From: Desulfobulbaceae bacterium DB1
GTDB lineage: Bacteria; Desulfobacterota; Desulfobulbia; Desulfobulbales; SURF-16
Assembly (NCBI GenBank): GCA_001914235.1
Contig: MQUF01000005.1
Coordinates: 124,001 to 188,000, forward strand
DNA: 64,000 nt
Direction of reading: 5' to 3'
This document shows positions 16,832-26,256 of this stretch, one piece after another (the stretch's first letter is position 1; the number at the start of each line of letters is the position of its first letter). Position numbers and translations under genes: made by a program. Under the pieces are notes generated by a model. The model was given only the letters and a program-made list of their open reading frames with translations, had not been told where the DNA came from and ran no database searches.

Positions 16832-18415
16832 GGCGATCTGGCCAGGTTCATGAAGGGACTGGCCGCAACCATGAAAAACAACATGGAGAAGCTCAAAAAT
16901 TCGGAAAAAGAGGTGCGTATCGCCAAGGAAGAGTGGGAAAGGACCTTTGACGCCATCGGCGACATCGTCACCCTCCAGGACACTGATATGCGCATTACCC
17001 GGGCCAATAAGGCGACTTTCGAAATTTTCGGCCTCCGGCCGGAAGCGGCAATCGGCAAAAAATGTCATGAACTTTTCCGCGGCATCAATGATTGCTGCCC
17101 CGGCTGTCCGGTTCCCGAGACATTGGCGGGGTTCACGTCCTATACCGCCGAAATTGTCCATGACGCCCTCGGTAAAACCTTTCTCGTTTCCGCCTCGCCG
17201 GTTGTCAATGCGTCCGGAGAACTGCAGCGTATTGTGCATTTCGCCAAGGACATAACGGAGTTCAAGAAGCTGGAAATGCAGTTCCTGCAGGCGCAGAAGA
17301 TGGAGGCCATCGGCCGGCTTTCCAGCGGGGTCGCCCATGATTTCAACAATATTTTGAGCTCCATCCTGGGCTACAGCGAACTGGCCCTGCTGCGCAAGGC
17401 CGATGATCCCGGCTGGCGGGATGATGTGGAGGTGATCAGGCGCTCCGGAGAAAAGGCCGCCGCCCTAATCCGTCAGCTTCTTGCCTTCAGCCGAAGAAAG
17501 CAGCTTGATATCCGCAGCGTCAATATCAGTGAAACCGTTATTTCCCTTTATAAAATGCTGCTGCGCATGATCGGCGAGGATGTCGTTCTTGATCTGCAGC
17601 CTGCCGACGAGGTAAGTATTATCAAGGCTGATCCCGGTCAGATTGAGCAGGTGATCATGAATCTCGCCGTCAATGCCAGGGATGCCATGCCCTCGGGCGG
17701 ACGAATGACGATCCGCACCGGGAATGTCATGGTGGACAAGCAGTATGCCAGATCCCAGGTGGATATGGCACCCGGCCCTTATGTCATGCTGGCGGTATCC
17801 GACAATGGCCATGGCATGGATCGCGAGGTCCGGGAGCACATCTTTGAGCCCTTTTTTACCACCAAGCAGTCCGGCAAGGGAACCGGTCTCGGCCTGGCAA
17901 CGGTTTACAGTATCGTCAAGCAGCACAAGGGGTTTATCGACGTGTACAGCGAACCGGACAAGGGAACAACCTTCAAGCTCTATTTCCCGGCCACGGGGGA
18001 AACCGCTGTTCAACTGGAGCATGAAAAGGATGGCGAAAGTCCCAGATACGGCAATGAGACCATCCTGGTGGTGGACGACGAATCGATTATCAGGCAGATT
18101 GTCGTGGACAGCCTGGAGCCTTTCGGCTACACCCTGCTCGGCGCCGCCTGCGGCGAGGAGGCTTTGCGAGTGGCGGACAGTTATCCCGGGCATATTGATC
18201 TGCTGCTCACCGACATCATCATGCCCGGAATGGATGGCAGTAGTCTTGCCGCCAAGCTTTTGGAAAAACGACCGGATATCAAGCTGTTGTTCATGTCAGG
18301 CTACCTTGACGTCAAGGCCGACAGCAGCGGCCTGGTCGACAGTGAACGAAATTTTCTGTCCAAGCCGGTCATGCCCTCCACCCTGATGCGAAAGCTGCGT
18401 GAAACGCTGCGTTAG
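16832..18415 (+). pseudogene. Hybrid sensor histidine kinase, 3' part (downstream of the insertion)
   Basis: The remaining 527 codons of the interrupted kinase: end of HAMP, a PAS domain with the cysteine cluster CCPGC, the dimerisation domain with the phospho-histidine in SSGVAHDFNN, the ATPase domain with N box MNLAVNARDAM, G1 DNGHGMD and GTGLGL, and a C-terminal receiver with aspartates in VVDDES and LLTDIIMPGMDG and lysine in FLSKPV. All catalytic residues are present. A soluble fragment could start at the ATG at 16850 if transcription reads out of the element, but it would lack its membrane sensor. The receiver makes this a hybrid kinase. Confidence 0.9.
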
Positions 18416-18424
18416 GTGGGCATC

Positions 18425-19913
18425 ATGATTGCAAATTGCGCCGCATCCATGCCCTGCCGTCTTTTTTATCTTCGTCTGCTGTTCCTGTTCCTGGTTTTCC
18501 GGCCGGTCAGTGTCGAGGCGAAAACGCCGTTTTCCTTTTATGCGGATCACCGTGCGCCGGCCTGGACGGTTGTGGTTTGCCTGGCCGGTCTGACACTGGT
18601 TGTTGTCGCGCTTTTCCGGAACATCAACCGGCGTAAAAAAGTCGAAAGAGAGCTTGTCCTTGCCCGGGAAACGCTTGAAGTGAAAGTGCGGGAACAGGCC
18701 GAGGAAATTAACCGCCGGCTTGATGCCAGCAGGAAGGAAATTGAGGCGCTGCTGGATAATTCGCCGGTGGCAATCATCTATACCGACACGCGCCGAGTTA
18801 TCAGGCGGGTAAATCCCGAGCTGGCACGTTTAAGCGGTTACCTGCCTGAAGAAATGATAGGCCGGTCATCGCGGAATATCTTTACCTGTCAGGAACAATT
18901 TGATGCCTTCGGCGAGCTGGCCTACCCCATTATCATGGAAGGCGGAATGTATGAAACGGAACAGCTGTTCTGCCGGAAAGACGGCACGAAAATGCTGTGC
19001 CGGGTCAAGGGGCGTTCCGTGGTCAAGGATGACGTCACCCGGGGGGTTATCTGGATCATAGAAGACATCACCAGAAGCAGGGAGGAGGAGCGCGAAAAGC
19101 TTCTTCTCACGCAACAGCTGGAACAGATGCAACGCTATAAAAGTTTAAACGTCATGGCAGGCGCGGTTGCCCATCACTTTAATAACATCATGATGGCGGT
19201 TCCAGGCCAATTTGGAGCTCACCGAGCGGCAGTTGCCGGTTTCCTCCAAGGAAAGAAAAATGGTGGGTCAGGCCCTGAAAGCGGCTCAGCGGGCCGGCAG
19301 TATTTCTTCGTCCATGCTGACTTACGTGGGGCGTCATCAGCCGGACAAGCGAATGGGTGACCTTTCTCTGCTGGCAAGGGAGACTGCGGCAACGCTGGAC
19401 ATCAACTCCGGCACCCGTATCGCCATGCGGCTGCAGCTTGACGATGATCCGGCAATCTGCGCCTTTGATCCAGGGCAGATGCGACAGGTGCTGCTTAATC
19501 TGCTGGTCAATGCGGAAGAGGCGATCGGCGCATCACCCGGACTCATAACAATTGCTACCGGGCGTTCCCGGGAGGAAATGGTTGGTCTGCCGACACCCTT
19601 TCGCGAGAGGAATCTCGGCCGAGGACAATATGTTTACTGTGAGATCTCCGACAGCGGCTGCGGCATGAAGCAGGAAACCATCACCCGGATATTTGATCCG
19701 TTTTTCAGCACAAAACTGACCGGTCGGGGCTTGGGCCTTGCCGTGGTGGTGGGTATTGTCAAGGCCCACGACGGCGCCTTGACGGTAAAGAGTATGCCGG
19801 GGCAGGGAACAACCATCCGGATTCTCCTGCCTGATCCTGAAAAAGACAAGGAAGCGAAAGAGGATGGCGAGGGCATCGCAGCCCTCGCTTCCGCGCCTCT
19901 TACTCGCTTTTGA
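18425..19913 (+). pseudogene. PAS sensor histidine kinase with a +1 frameshift
   Basis: The N-terminal frame gives a signal/anchor segment, a membrane helix (VVVCLAGLTLVVVALF), a coiled coil, a PAS domain and the phospho-histidine region AGAVAHHFNNIMMAV. There the frame breaks: the CC at 19207-19208 carries one base too many. Deleting one C restores GNLELTER and continues into the second frame with the ATPase motifs NLLVNAEEAIG, DSGCGM and GRGLGL. The repaired protein would be 495 residues with no receiver. The ATG at 18425 follows AGGTGG. The gene directly follows the interrupted hybrid kinase and belongs to the same operon. A sequencing error is possible and cannot be excluded here. Confidence 0.85.
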
Positions 19914-20397
19914 AAAATGCGTTGGCATTTGCCCCGCAGACCGGGCATTTCTCCGGCGCCTCTTTTTCGTGGGTATGACCGCATACCTTGCAGATGTAGT
20001 AGTCGTATGCCTCACCTGCGGCCTGCAGATTTTCCAAGGCCTTGCGGTACAAGGCGGCATGCTCTTTTTCCACTTCATTGGCATACTGAAAGGAGCGGAG
20101 TGCGGCTTTATTGCCCTCTTCCTCGGCCTCTTTGATCATTGCCGGGTACATGTTTTTGAATTCATGAGTTTCTCCGTCAATCGCCGTTTGCAGATTTTCC
20201 TCGGTGGAGCCGATGCCTTTCATCGCCCGGAGATGGGCATGGGCATGAATCGTTTCGGCCGCGGCTGCGGCCCGAAAAAGTTTTGCCGCCTGGCTGTGCC
20301 CTTCCTTGTCTGCTTTTTCGGCAAAGGCCAGATATTTTCTGTTGGCCTGGGATTCGCCGGCAAAAGCTTCCTGAAGGTTTTTTTTGGTTTTGCTCAT
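19900..20397 (-). CDS. rbr: Rubrerythrin
   Basis: Cytoplasmic non-haem iron peroxidase that reduces hydrogen peroxide in anaerobes. The 165 residues comprise an N-terminal four-helix diiron domain with carboxylate ligands in AGESQANRKY, AETIHAHAHL, DGETHEF and EVEKEHAALY, then a rubredoxin-like iron site formed by ICKVCGH and KCPVCGA. A strong AAGGAGA ribosome site precedes the ATG. The gene ends 14 bases inside the 3' end of the frameshifted kinase gene, transcribed towards it. A palindromic GATAATTATC in the upstream region may be a Fur/PerR-type site. Confidence 0.96.
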   Translation of the reverse strand: MSKTKKNLQEAFAGESQANRKYLAFAEKADKEGHSQAAKLFRAAAAAETIHAHAHLRAMKGIGSTEENLQTAIDGETHEFKNMYPAMIKEAEEEGNKAALRSFQYANEVEKEHAALYRKALENLQAAGEAYDYYICKVCGHTHEKEAPEKCPVCGANANAFFKSE

Positions 20398-20447
20398 GGT
20401 TTTTCTCCTTTGTCTTCTTCTGCGTAAAGAGTGGCTGGTTCATTGCC

Positions 20448-20470
20448 GATAATTATCATAACGATAGCGA
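20448..20470. promoter_or_regulatory. Possible Fur/PerR-type operator before rubrerythrin
   Basis: The perfect palindrome GATAATTATC is followed by ATAACGATAG, together resembling tandem Fur-family hexamers. It overlaps a possible minus-strand -10 (TATGAT), 60-70 bases before the rubrerythrin start. Peroxide-responsive control by PerR would fit the gene, but this is inference from the motif. Confidence 0.4.
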
Positions 20471-20495
20471 ATTATTGCCGAACCTTCCAGCAATT

Positions 20496-20524
20496 TTGAC
20501 ATATTGTCTTTGCTTCTGTATACA
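20496..20524 (+). promoter_or_regulatory. Sigma-70 promoter for the receiver-TPR gene
   Basis: A perfect -35 TTGACA and a -10 TATACA are separated by 17 bases. The -10 lies 67 bases before the start codon of the receiver-TPR gene. Confidence 0.75.
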
Positions 20525-20591
20525 ATAAATGGAGGAACGTTTCTCCTGGCGGGTTTGGTAGCGAAGGCAACAAAAAAAACAGCGAGACCCC

Positions 20592-21761
20592 ATGAACGAC
20601 AATCAGCCCCAGAGTGAGGGAATAGATTTTCTCCTTGTCGGAGTGAATCAGGAAACCCTTGACCGTGACGTCGCCGTTTTGCAGCAGGCGGGACATACCG
20701 ATATTTGCACCGTTCATTCCGGTGTGGAGGCGAGAAATGTGCTCAAGCGCGGGCAAGTCCATTTTGTCATCACCGAAATGAACTTGCCCGCCATGAACGG
20801 CCTGGAGCTTCTGCGGCTTATCCGCCGCACTCCCGGTTTGTCCGATCTGCCCGTGCTGATGACCTCGGACAGCCGCAATAAGGAGGTGGTGCTTTATGCG
20901 GTTGACGAAATGGTTGACGGTTATCTGGCCACTCCCTATACGGGCGATGATCTGCTGAAGGCCATTCACGGCATCGTGGCGCGCAGAAAGAATGCGTCTC
21001 TGCATCAACAGATGGTCCGAAAGGCGCGGAGGTTGGTGCTGGCGAAAAATTATGACAAGGCAATCACCATTTCCAAGGAGGTGCTGGCCCGGGATATGAA
21101 CAACAGTGACGCGCTTTTTGTGCTCAGCGAGGCCTATTTTCACCTGCAGCAGCCCGATCGTTCCCGGCAGTTTCTGGAGATGTATCTCGGAAAACAACCA
21201 TCAAGCAGCAAGGGAACACATCTCCTCAGCAAGGTCTGCCGGCTTGACGGGTCGCATGGTGATGCCTTCACCCTGCTTCTCAAGGCCCATAAGGAGAATC
21301 CTCTCAATATCGATCTTGCCATTGATTTGGGTAAATTTTATCTGGATATGGAGATGGAGGAGAATGCCCAGCAGATCTTCAACCAAATATTGGCTTCCGA
21401 ACCGACAGACCTCAATTTGATCAAGATCGGCAAGGCCTTCCTGAAAAAAAACAGGGTGACGGATGCCGCCCTGTATCTGCAAAAAACGGTCGATCCCTTG
21501 CCGGAAACAGCCTTTGTCTTCGCGCAATTTGCCGAAATGCTGCAGAAAAAAGGCAATCTTGCGGAAAGCGCCGTTCAGTATGAAAAATGTCTGCAACTGG
21601 TACCTGACCATCCCGAATACCTGTTCCGGCTGGGCGAGCTGTACCTGGTCTTGGGGGAATTGGACAAGGCAAGGTTGCTTTGTCTGGAATGGCTGAAAAG
21701 ACAGCCGGAAGCGGAAGAGGCGAAAAAGCTGTTTGCCCTTGCCTTTCACGGGCAGCAATAG
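20592..21761 (+). CDS. Degenerate receiver domain with TPR-like repeats
   Basis: A 389-residue cytoplasmic protein. Residues 10-130 have the CheY fold pattern, but every phosphorylation residue is changed. The usual acidic pair is GVN (after FLLV), the phospho-acceptor aspartate is E62 in VITEMNLP and the conserved lysine is T114 in GYLATPY. Residues 135-385 form about seven helix pairs typical of tetratricopeptide repeats, with motifs such as FRLGELYLVLGELDKA. It is therefore a scaffold that probably does not depend on phosphorylation, or is locked by the glutamate. A good promoter precedes it. Its partner is unknown. Confidence 0.85.
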   Translation: MNDNQPQSEGIDFLLVGVNQETLDRDVAVLQQAGHTDICTVHSGVEARNVLKRGQVHFVITEMNLPAMNGLELLRLIRRTPGLSDLPVLMTSDSRNKEVVLYAVDEMVDGYLATPYTGDDLLKAIHGIVARRKNASLHQQMVRKARRLVLAKNYDKAITISKEVLARDMNNSDALFVLSEAYFHLQQPDRSRQFLEMYLGKQPSSSKGTHLLSKVCRLDGSHGDAFTLLLKAHKENPLNIDLAIDLGKFYLDMEMEENAQQIFNQILASEPTDLNLIKIGKAFLKKNRVTDAALYLQKTVDPLPETAFVFAQFAEMLQKKGNLAESAVQYEKCLQLVPDHPEYLFRLGELYLVLGELDKARLLCLEWLKRQPEAEEAKKLFALAFHGQQ

Positions 21762-21809
21762 GTTGCCGGCTTTGCGGAATCAGCAGCCTCACGCATCGGT
21801 CCGGGAAAT

Positions 21810-22442
21810 ATGATCGAAACCGCGGTTGTTGCGCTGGCGACATTTTTTGCGACAATCGGCCCTATTGATGTTGCCGCCATGTTTGCCGTCCTGACAGGGA
21901 ATGTCGCGCAGTATGAAAGGCAGGCCATGGCCCTCCGGGGCACCTTGATTGCCTCCGTCATTCTCGTTGTTTTTGCCCTGCTGGGGGACGAGCTGCTGGC
22001 CGGTTTCGGCATTTCCCTGGCAGCGCTGCGAACATCCGGCGGCATCCTGCTGCTGCTGATCGGCATTGAAATGGTTTTTGCCCGTTCGTCCGGGGCCACC
22101 ACGGCAACAACCGAGGAAACCCACGAGGCGGAGGGTAAAAATGATATTTCCGTCTTTCCCCTTGCCACCCCGCTGATTGCCGGGCCCGGCGCCATCGGCG
22201 CCTCGATTCTGCTGATGGCCAATGTCCGGGGTGACATTATCCTCCAGGGAATCGTCCTGCTTTCCCTGCTGACGATTCTGCTGGTCACCTATCTTTCCCT
22301 TCTCGGCGCAACAAAGCTCATGCGGCTGCTTGGCGTCACCGGCATGCGAGTGGTCAGCCGGGTTTTCGGCGTTCTCCTCTGCGCCCTGGCGGTGCAGTTC
22401 ATCTTTGACGGCATCCGGCAGAGCGGACTGCTTTCAGGTTAA
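21810..22442 (+). CDS. MarC-family integral membrane protein
   Basis: A 210-residue inner-membrane protein with six predicted helices and a central charged loop (ATTEETHEAEGKND). The family marks are the N-terminal ATFFATIGPIDVAAMF and the PLATPLIAGPGAIGA segment opening helix 4. Despite the name, the family has no proven role in antibiotic resistance, and its transport substrate is not established. It follows the receiver-TPR gene by 48 bases in the same direction and may be cotranscribed. The next gene is convergent, and no terminator is obvious in the 117-base gap between them. Confidence 0.9.
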   Translation: MIETAVVALATFFATIGPIDVAAMFAVLTGNVAQYERQAMALRGTLIASVILVVFALLGDELLAGFGISLAALRTSGGILLLLIGIEMVFARSSGATTATTEETHEAEGKNDISVFPLATPLIAGPGAIGASILLMANVRGDIILQGIVLLSLLTILLVTYLSLLGATKLMRLLGVTGMRVVSRVFGVLLCALAVQFIFDGIRQSGLLSG

Positions 22443-22559
22443 CGCCACGTTTCTTGCCCAGGTTGCATTCTTCCCGTCGGCCGTAAAGGATCGACGCCGC
22501 AAAAACGGTCAGGGTGGCGACGTGCATGCCGCCGAAGGAGGGGAGGATTATGGCGATGC

Positions 22560-23327
22560 TTACCCCTTTTCAGCCAATGCTGACAGTTTTTTCTGGATCA
22601 TCTGCAGGTCATGCCATGTCCCCTTTTTCAGTTCCGGGTTCTTCAGCAGCAGTGAAGGATGAAAGATCGGCATCAGGAGGATGCCGTTTACCATATGGAA
22701 TTTTCCGCGCAGGGTGAGGAGCGGGGCGCTGGTCTTGAGGATCGCCTGGCCGGCAAGGTCCCCCAGGGTGCAGATGAGCCTCGGTTTGATCAATTCAATC
22801 TGGCGCCACAGCAGGGGCAGGCAGGCGGAGGCCTGTTCGCTGGTTGCCTGTCGTTCACCTGGTGTGCATTTGATAATGTTGGTCAAAAAGACGTCGTTGA
22901 GGCTGAGATTGATTGCCCCCAGCATTTTGATCAGCAGTTCCCTGGCGTCGCCGCTGATCGCCTGATGACTGTCTGTTTCGTCATGAGTCCGGGGTCCGTT
23001 GACAATGCAGAGAGGGGGCGCGGTTTCCCTGCCTTCACCGAAAAACACCGGCCCGCCTGCCGCGGCAGGCGGGCATTGATGACAGCCGGCTAATTCCCGT
23101 TTCAGCTCTTCGACGGTGACTGTGGGTGGCGATGATTGCGGGACAACGACTGTTTGCTGTTTCCGGCGTTTTGGCTTTGCTTGAGAGGGGAAGGTGATCG
23201 GCGGGTCTGGGGTGAGAAAGCCTTTTATTCCCTCGGAGAGAGGATAATCAAGGCCGCAGTGGCGGTGAAAGTTGAGCAGTCTGCGGGTATCCCGCAGCAG
23301 TTTTTCCAGGCCTGGTTCATCCTTCAT
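22560..23327 (-). CDS. Uracil-DNA glycosylase, iron-sulfur type (family 4/5-like)
   Basis: Base-excision repair enzyme that removes uracil from DNA. A 255-residue protein starting at the ATG that overlaps the trmFO stop by 11 bases; a longer in-frame start at 23402 would run deep into trmFO. The four iron-sulfur cysteines are visible: C-x2-C in GCHQCPP, then NIIKCTP and SACLPLL. The C-terminal active-site histidine motif appears as IFHPSLLL. The usual GEAPG motif is replaced by VNGPRTHDE, so catalytic detail may differ from family 4. An N-terminal extension of about 90 residues precedes the domain. It is the third gene of the adk-trmFO operon. Confidence 0.85.
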   Translation of the reverse strand: MKDEPGLEKLLRDTRRLLNFHRHCGLDYPLSEGIKGFLTPDPPITFPSQAKPKRRKQQTVVVPQSSPPTVTVEELKRELAGCHQCPPAAAGGPVFFGEGRETAPPLCIVNGPRTHDETDSHQAISGDARELLIKMLGAINLSLNDVFLTNIIKCTPGERQATSEQASACLPLLWRQIELIKPRLICTLGDLAGQAILKTSAPLLTLRGKFHMVNGILLMPIFHPSLLLKNPELKKGTWHDLQMIQKKLSALAEKG

Positions 23328-24654
23328 GGAGATTTTCCCGCCAGCTTTGCAGGCTTTGCAGGGCGCGTTCCGCCCGCAGTCGGCCTCGCATTTTTTTTGC
23401 AACCTTGCGTTTTCCCTCCGTGGGCAGCTCGGGGAAGAGGCCGAAGTTGATGTTGGATGGCTGGAAATGGCGTGAATCTGTTTCCGTGAGGTGATGGATC
23501 AGGGCGCCCAGGGCCGTGTCGGCCGGGGGCTGAAGCGGTTCTTTGCCGCTCAGGAGCCGAGCTGCATTGATGCCGGCCAGCAGACCCATGGCAGTTGATT
23601 CCACATAGCCTTCAACCCCGGTTATCTGTCCGGCCAGCAGGATGTCGTGCCGTTTTTTCAGCTGCAGGGAAGGCGCAAGCACCTCGGGGGCGCAGACAAA
23701 GGTGTTGCGATGGATACTGCCCAGTCGTTCAAATTCGGCGTTTTCCATGCCGGGAATCAAGCGGAAGACCCTTTTCTGCTCCGGGTAGGTGAGTTTGGTT
23801 TGAAAGCCGACCATGTTGTAATGGGAGGCCTCGAGATTCTCTTTTCTCAGCTGCACCACCGCGTACGGATCACGGCCGGTACGCGGATCAGGCAGACCCA
23901 CCGGCTTCATGGGGCCGAAACGCAGGGTGTCATCGCCCCGTTCGAGCATCACCTCAATGGGGAGACATCCTTCAAAATATTTTTTTTCCTCAAAGGGTTT
24001 CAGTTCAACCTTGTCCGCCTCGGCCAGGGCGGCAATAAATGTTCGGTACTGGTCCTTGTCAAAGGGACAGTTGAGATAGTCGCCCGGACCCTCATCGTAG
24101 CGTGATGCCTGATAAATGACGGTTCGGTCAAGGGAGTCGGCAACGACGATCGGGGCAATGGCATCATAAAAAGAAAGATGGTTGCCGGTAATTTCTTGCA
24201 GAGAGCGGGCCAGGGAGTCCGAAGTGAGGGGGCCGGTGGCAAGGATGGTCAGATTGCCGGTGGTGGAGGCGGGCGGCAATTCGGTGATTTCCTCGCGGCA
24301 AACGGCAATTGCCGGTTGCGAAGCCAATTTTTCGGTAATAAAGGACGCAAAGCGGGCGCGATCAACGGCCAGGGCTCTGCCGGCCGGCACCCTGGTCTCG
24401 GCGGCAGCTGCCATGACCAGGGAGTCGAAGCCGCGCATTTCCTCTTTCAGCAAACCCACCGCGGAAAAAGGATCATTGGAGCGGAAGGAGTTGCTGCAGA
24501 CAAGTTCTGCAAGATCCGGAGAGGAGTGGGCCGGACTGAAGCGCTGGGGCTTCATGTCGTAGAGCATGACCCTGCAGCCGCGTTTTGCCGCCTGCCAGGC
24601 TGCTTCGCAACCGGCCAGTCCTCCCCCGATAATGGTCAAAACCTGGTCAGACAT
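23317..24654 (-). CDS. trmFO: Folate-dependent tRNA (uracil-54-C5)-methyltransferase
   Basis: FAD enzyme that methylates U54 in the T-loop of tRNA using methylenetetrahydrofolate. The N-terminal dinucleotide-binding motif [13 protein letters not shown] and the TrmFO segment [14 protein letters not shown] with its conserved cysteine are clear. At 445 residues it has the usual length. The start codon overlaps the adk stop by one base (TGATG), and the 3' end overlaps the glycosylase start, so the three genes form a tight operon. TrmFO is common in Firmicutes and Desulfobacterota and replaces the SAM-dependent TrmA of enterobacteria. Confidence 0.96.
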   Translation of the reverse strand: MSDQVLTIIGGGLAGCEAAWQAAKRGCRVMLYDMKPQRFSPAHSSPDLAELVCSNSFRSNDPFSAVGLLKEEMRGFDSLVMAAAAETRVPAGRALAVDRARFASFITEKLASQPAIAVCREEITELPPASTTGNLTILATGPLTSDSLARSLQEITGNHLSFYDAIAPIVVADSLDRTVIYQASRYDEGPGDYLNCPFDKDQYRTFIAALAEADKVELKPFEEKKYFEGCLPIEVMLERGDDTLRFGPMKPVGLPDPRTGRDPYAVVQLRKENLEASHYNMVGFQTKLTYPEQKRVFRLIPGMENAEFERLGSIHRNTFVCAPEVLAPSLQLKKRHDILLAGQITGVEGYVESTAMGLLAGINAARLLSGKEPLQPPADTALGALIHHLTETDSRHFQPSNINFGLFPELPTEGKRKVAKKMRGRLRAERALQSLQSWRENLHEG

Positions 24655-25301
24655 CAGATGCCCAGCACTTTCTTGATGCCGTCCACCACCACATCGCTGG
24701 AGGTGCCGGTAATGGTTGTGAGCAGGCCTTCTTTTTCATAAAAACCTGCCAGGGGCGCGGTTTTTTCGTTGTAGGTGTCAAGGCGGTGGGCAATGGCTTC
24801 CTGGGTTTCGTCAGCCCGCTGAATGACCGCGGCGCCGCATTTGTCGCAGATCCCTTCTTTCTTGGGAGGATTGCTTTTGACGTTGTAGATGGCCTGGCAT
24901 GCGGCATTTTCACAGGTGCGACGGGTGCAGAGGCGATCAAAGATGACGTTGCGGGGCACGTCAATGGCAACCACCTTGTCCAGTTTGATGGAGAGTTTGT
25001 TGAGCAGTCCTTTCAATGCCTCGGCCTGGGGAATGGTGCGGGGGAAGCCGTCAAGCAGAAAGCCTTTCCGGCAGTCGGGCTCCTGCAGTCTTTTTTCCAT
25101 GATGCCCATGATCAGGGAGTCGGGCACGAGATCGCCGCGTTTCATGTAGCCTTCCGCCTCCTTGCCGAGTTCGGTGCCCGCCTGGACCGCACCGCGCAGA
25201 ATGTCGCCGGTGGAGATCTGGACGGAGCCGTCGATTTTGGTCAGCATTTTTGCCACAGTGCCTTTACCGGCGCCTGGCGCGCCGAGCAGGATAAGTTTCA
25301 T
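24654..25301 (-). CDS. adk: Adenylate kinase (zinc-LID type)
   Basis: Interconverts ATP plus AMP with two ADP. The 215-residue long form has the P-loop GAPGAGKGT, the AMP-site motif DGFPRT and a LID carrying four cysteines ([10 protein letters not shown] and ICDKCG), the pattern of a structural zinc site. AGGAGGAAAA precedes the ATG on this strand. A second, clearly different adenylate kinase lies at 56774. This copy is first in an operon with trmFO and the glycosylase; the promoter should lie in the AT-rich stretch 25302-25440. Confidence 0.95.
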   Translation of the reverse strand: MKLILLGAPGAGKGTVAKMLTKIDGSVQISTGDILRGAVQAGTELGKEAEGYMKRGDLVPDSLIMGIMEKRLQEPDCRKGFLLDGFPRTIPQAEALKGLLNKLSIKLDKVVAIDVPRNVIFDRLCTRRTCENAACQAIYNVKSNPPKKEGICDKCGAAVIQRADETQEAIAHRLDTYNEKTAPLAGFYEKEGLLTTITGTSSDVVVDGIKKVLGI

Positions 25302-25668
25302 GGATTTTCCTCCTATGTTTGTGAATGGTTATTTTAAATAGCTGGAAAGCCGATGTCGAAAAACTACATATTATACACGATTTTCATTGATAAGACAGTT
25401 AAAAGAGTCTTGGGAGAAAAACGGGAAAATAAAAAAATGGATCTGTTGCGGCGGGCATAAAAAAACCGGCGCTGGGGGACGCCGGTTTTTTCAACAACAA
25501 AGGAGAGAAAAAGAAGAAGAGTGAAAAAGGTATCTATTTAATGTGTCTTTTAGTTGCCTTTTATTAGTAAGATTCTCTTGGAGTAAAAATGTTCCGGAAA
25601 AAATGAGTCAACAGATGAATAAAAAAAGCCGGCAGGCGGCGAGGCGCACAAAAGCCCGCACAGCTGAC
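25302..25668. other. Intergenic region between adk and a DUF1566 gene
   Basis: 367 bases without a supported gene. It contains the terminator at 25459-25491 and an AT-rich stretch that should hold the adk promoter. I could not pick a convincing -35/-10 pair. A purine-rich segment AAAGGAGAGAAAAAGAAG follows the terminator; it is not followed by a credible reading frame. Confidence 0.6.
25459..25491 (-). terminator. Rho-independent terminator downstream of the DUF1566 gene
   Basis: CCGGCG and CGCCGG pair around an eight-base loop, with a run of seven A on the left and six T on the right, so it can work in either direction. On the minus strand it closes the transcript of the DUF1566 gene ending at 25669. 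Confidence 0.9.
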
Positions 25669-26151
25669 TTATTTCCCGCCGCGAACGCAGCGAACAAAGT
25701 AATTGTTTGTCTTGAAGTTGGAGCTGACGTTACCATTGCTGAAATTGACGCTCCACGAATTTTCGGCCATGGAGGCGCTGGTGGACGAGGAGCGATACAA
25801 GGTCGAGTCGGTGCCGGGGAAGGCCACGCTGTCGATGGCTGGATCATAACGGCTGTCATCGGTGATGGACTGCAGCTCCCTGATGTTCGGCAGGCGCCAG
25901 TCTTCGTAACCGGCCAGGGCCAGGGTTTCGCAGTAGTCGATGGCGGCGTCCCAGTTGCGCAGTACCTCGTCATCCTCCTGTTGCCACATCAGGCGGGTCA
26001 GGTTGTCGGTAACAGTGCCGTTGCCGTTGACTGTAAAGTTTGCAGCCCGGCAGGGAGAGGTAAGCAGCAACAGGCAGGAAAATGCAAGTATTGCGGAAAT
26101 ACCCCATGTGCCGGTAGCGGAAATTCCACATTTTTTTATCATATTTTGCAT
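25669..26151 (-). CDS. Secreted DUF1566 (Lcl C-terminal-like) protein
   Basis: A 160-residue exported protein. A hydrophobic signal peptide (ISAILAFSCLLLLTS followed by SPCRA) leads into one DUF1566 domain. The domain shows GTVTDNLTRLMWQQ, the cysteine in DYCETLALAGYEDWRLPN, and NYFVRCVR near the C-terminus; the two cysteines may form a disulfide. The ATG at 26151 follows AGAGGAAG and is preferred to an in-frame GTG at 26178. The gene is the shorter of two tandem DUF1566 genes. The domain is found in the C-terminus of the Legionella collagen-like adhesin, so a surface or matrix role is possible but unproven. Confidence 0.85.
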   Translation of the reverse strand: MQNMIKKCGISATGTWGISAILAFSCLLLLTSPCRAANFTVNGNGTVTDNLTRLMWQQEDDEVLRNWDAAIDYCETLALAGYEDWRLPNIRELQSITDDSRYDPAIDSVAFPGTDSTLYRSSSTSASMAENSWSVNFSNGNVSSNFKTNNYFVRCVRGGK

Positions 26152-26256
26152 AAGATGTCTTCCTCTTGTTTTTTTCACGATACGTTCCGTTTTTCTGCCG
26201 GGACAATATCCACCCCTGATGCCGGGTTGCCGGGAGGCGCGAGGTGGGAAAACAGC

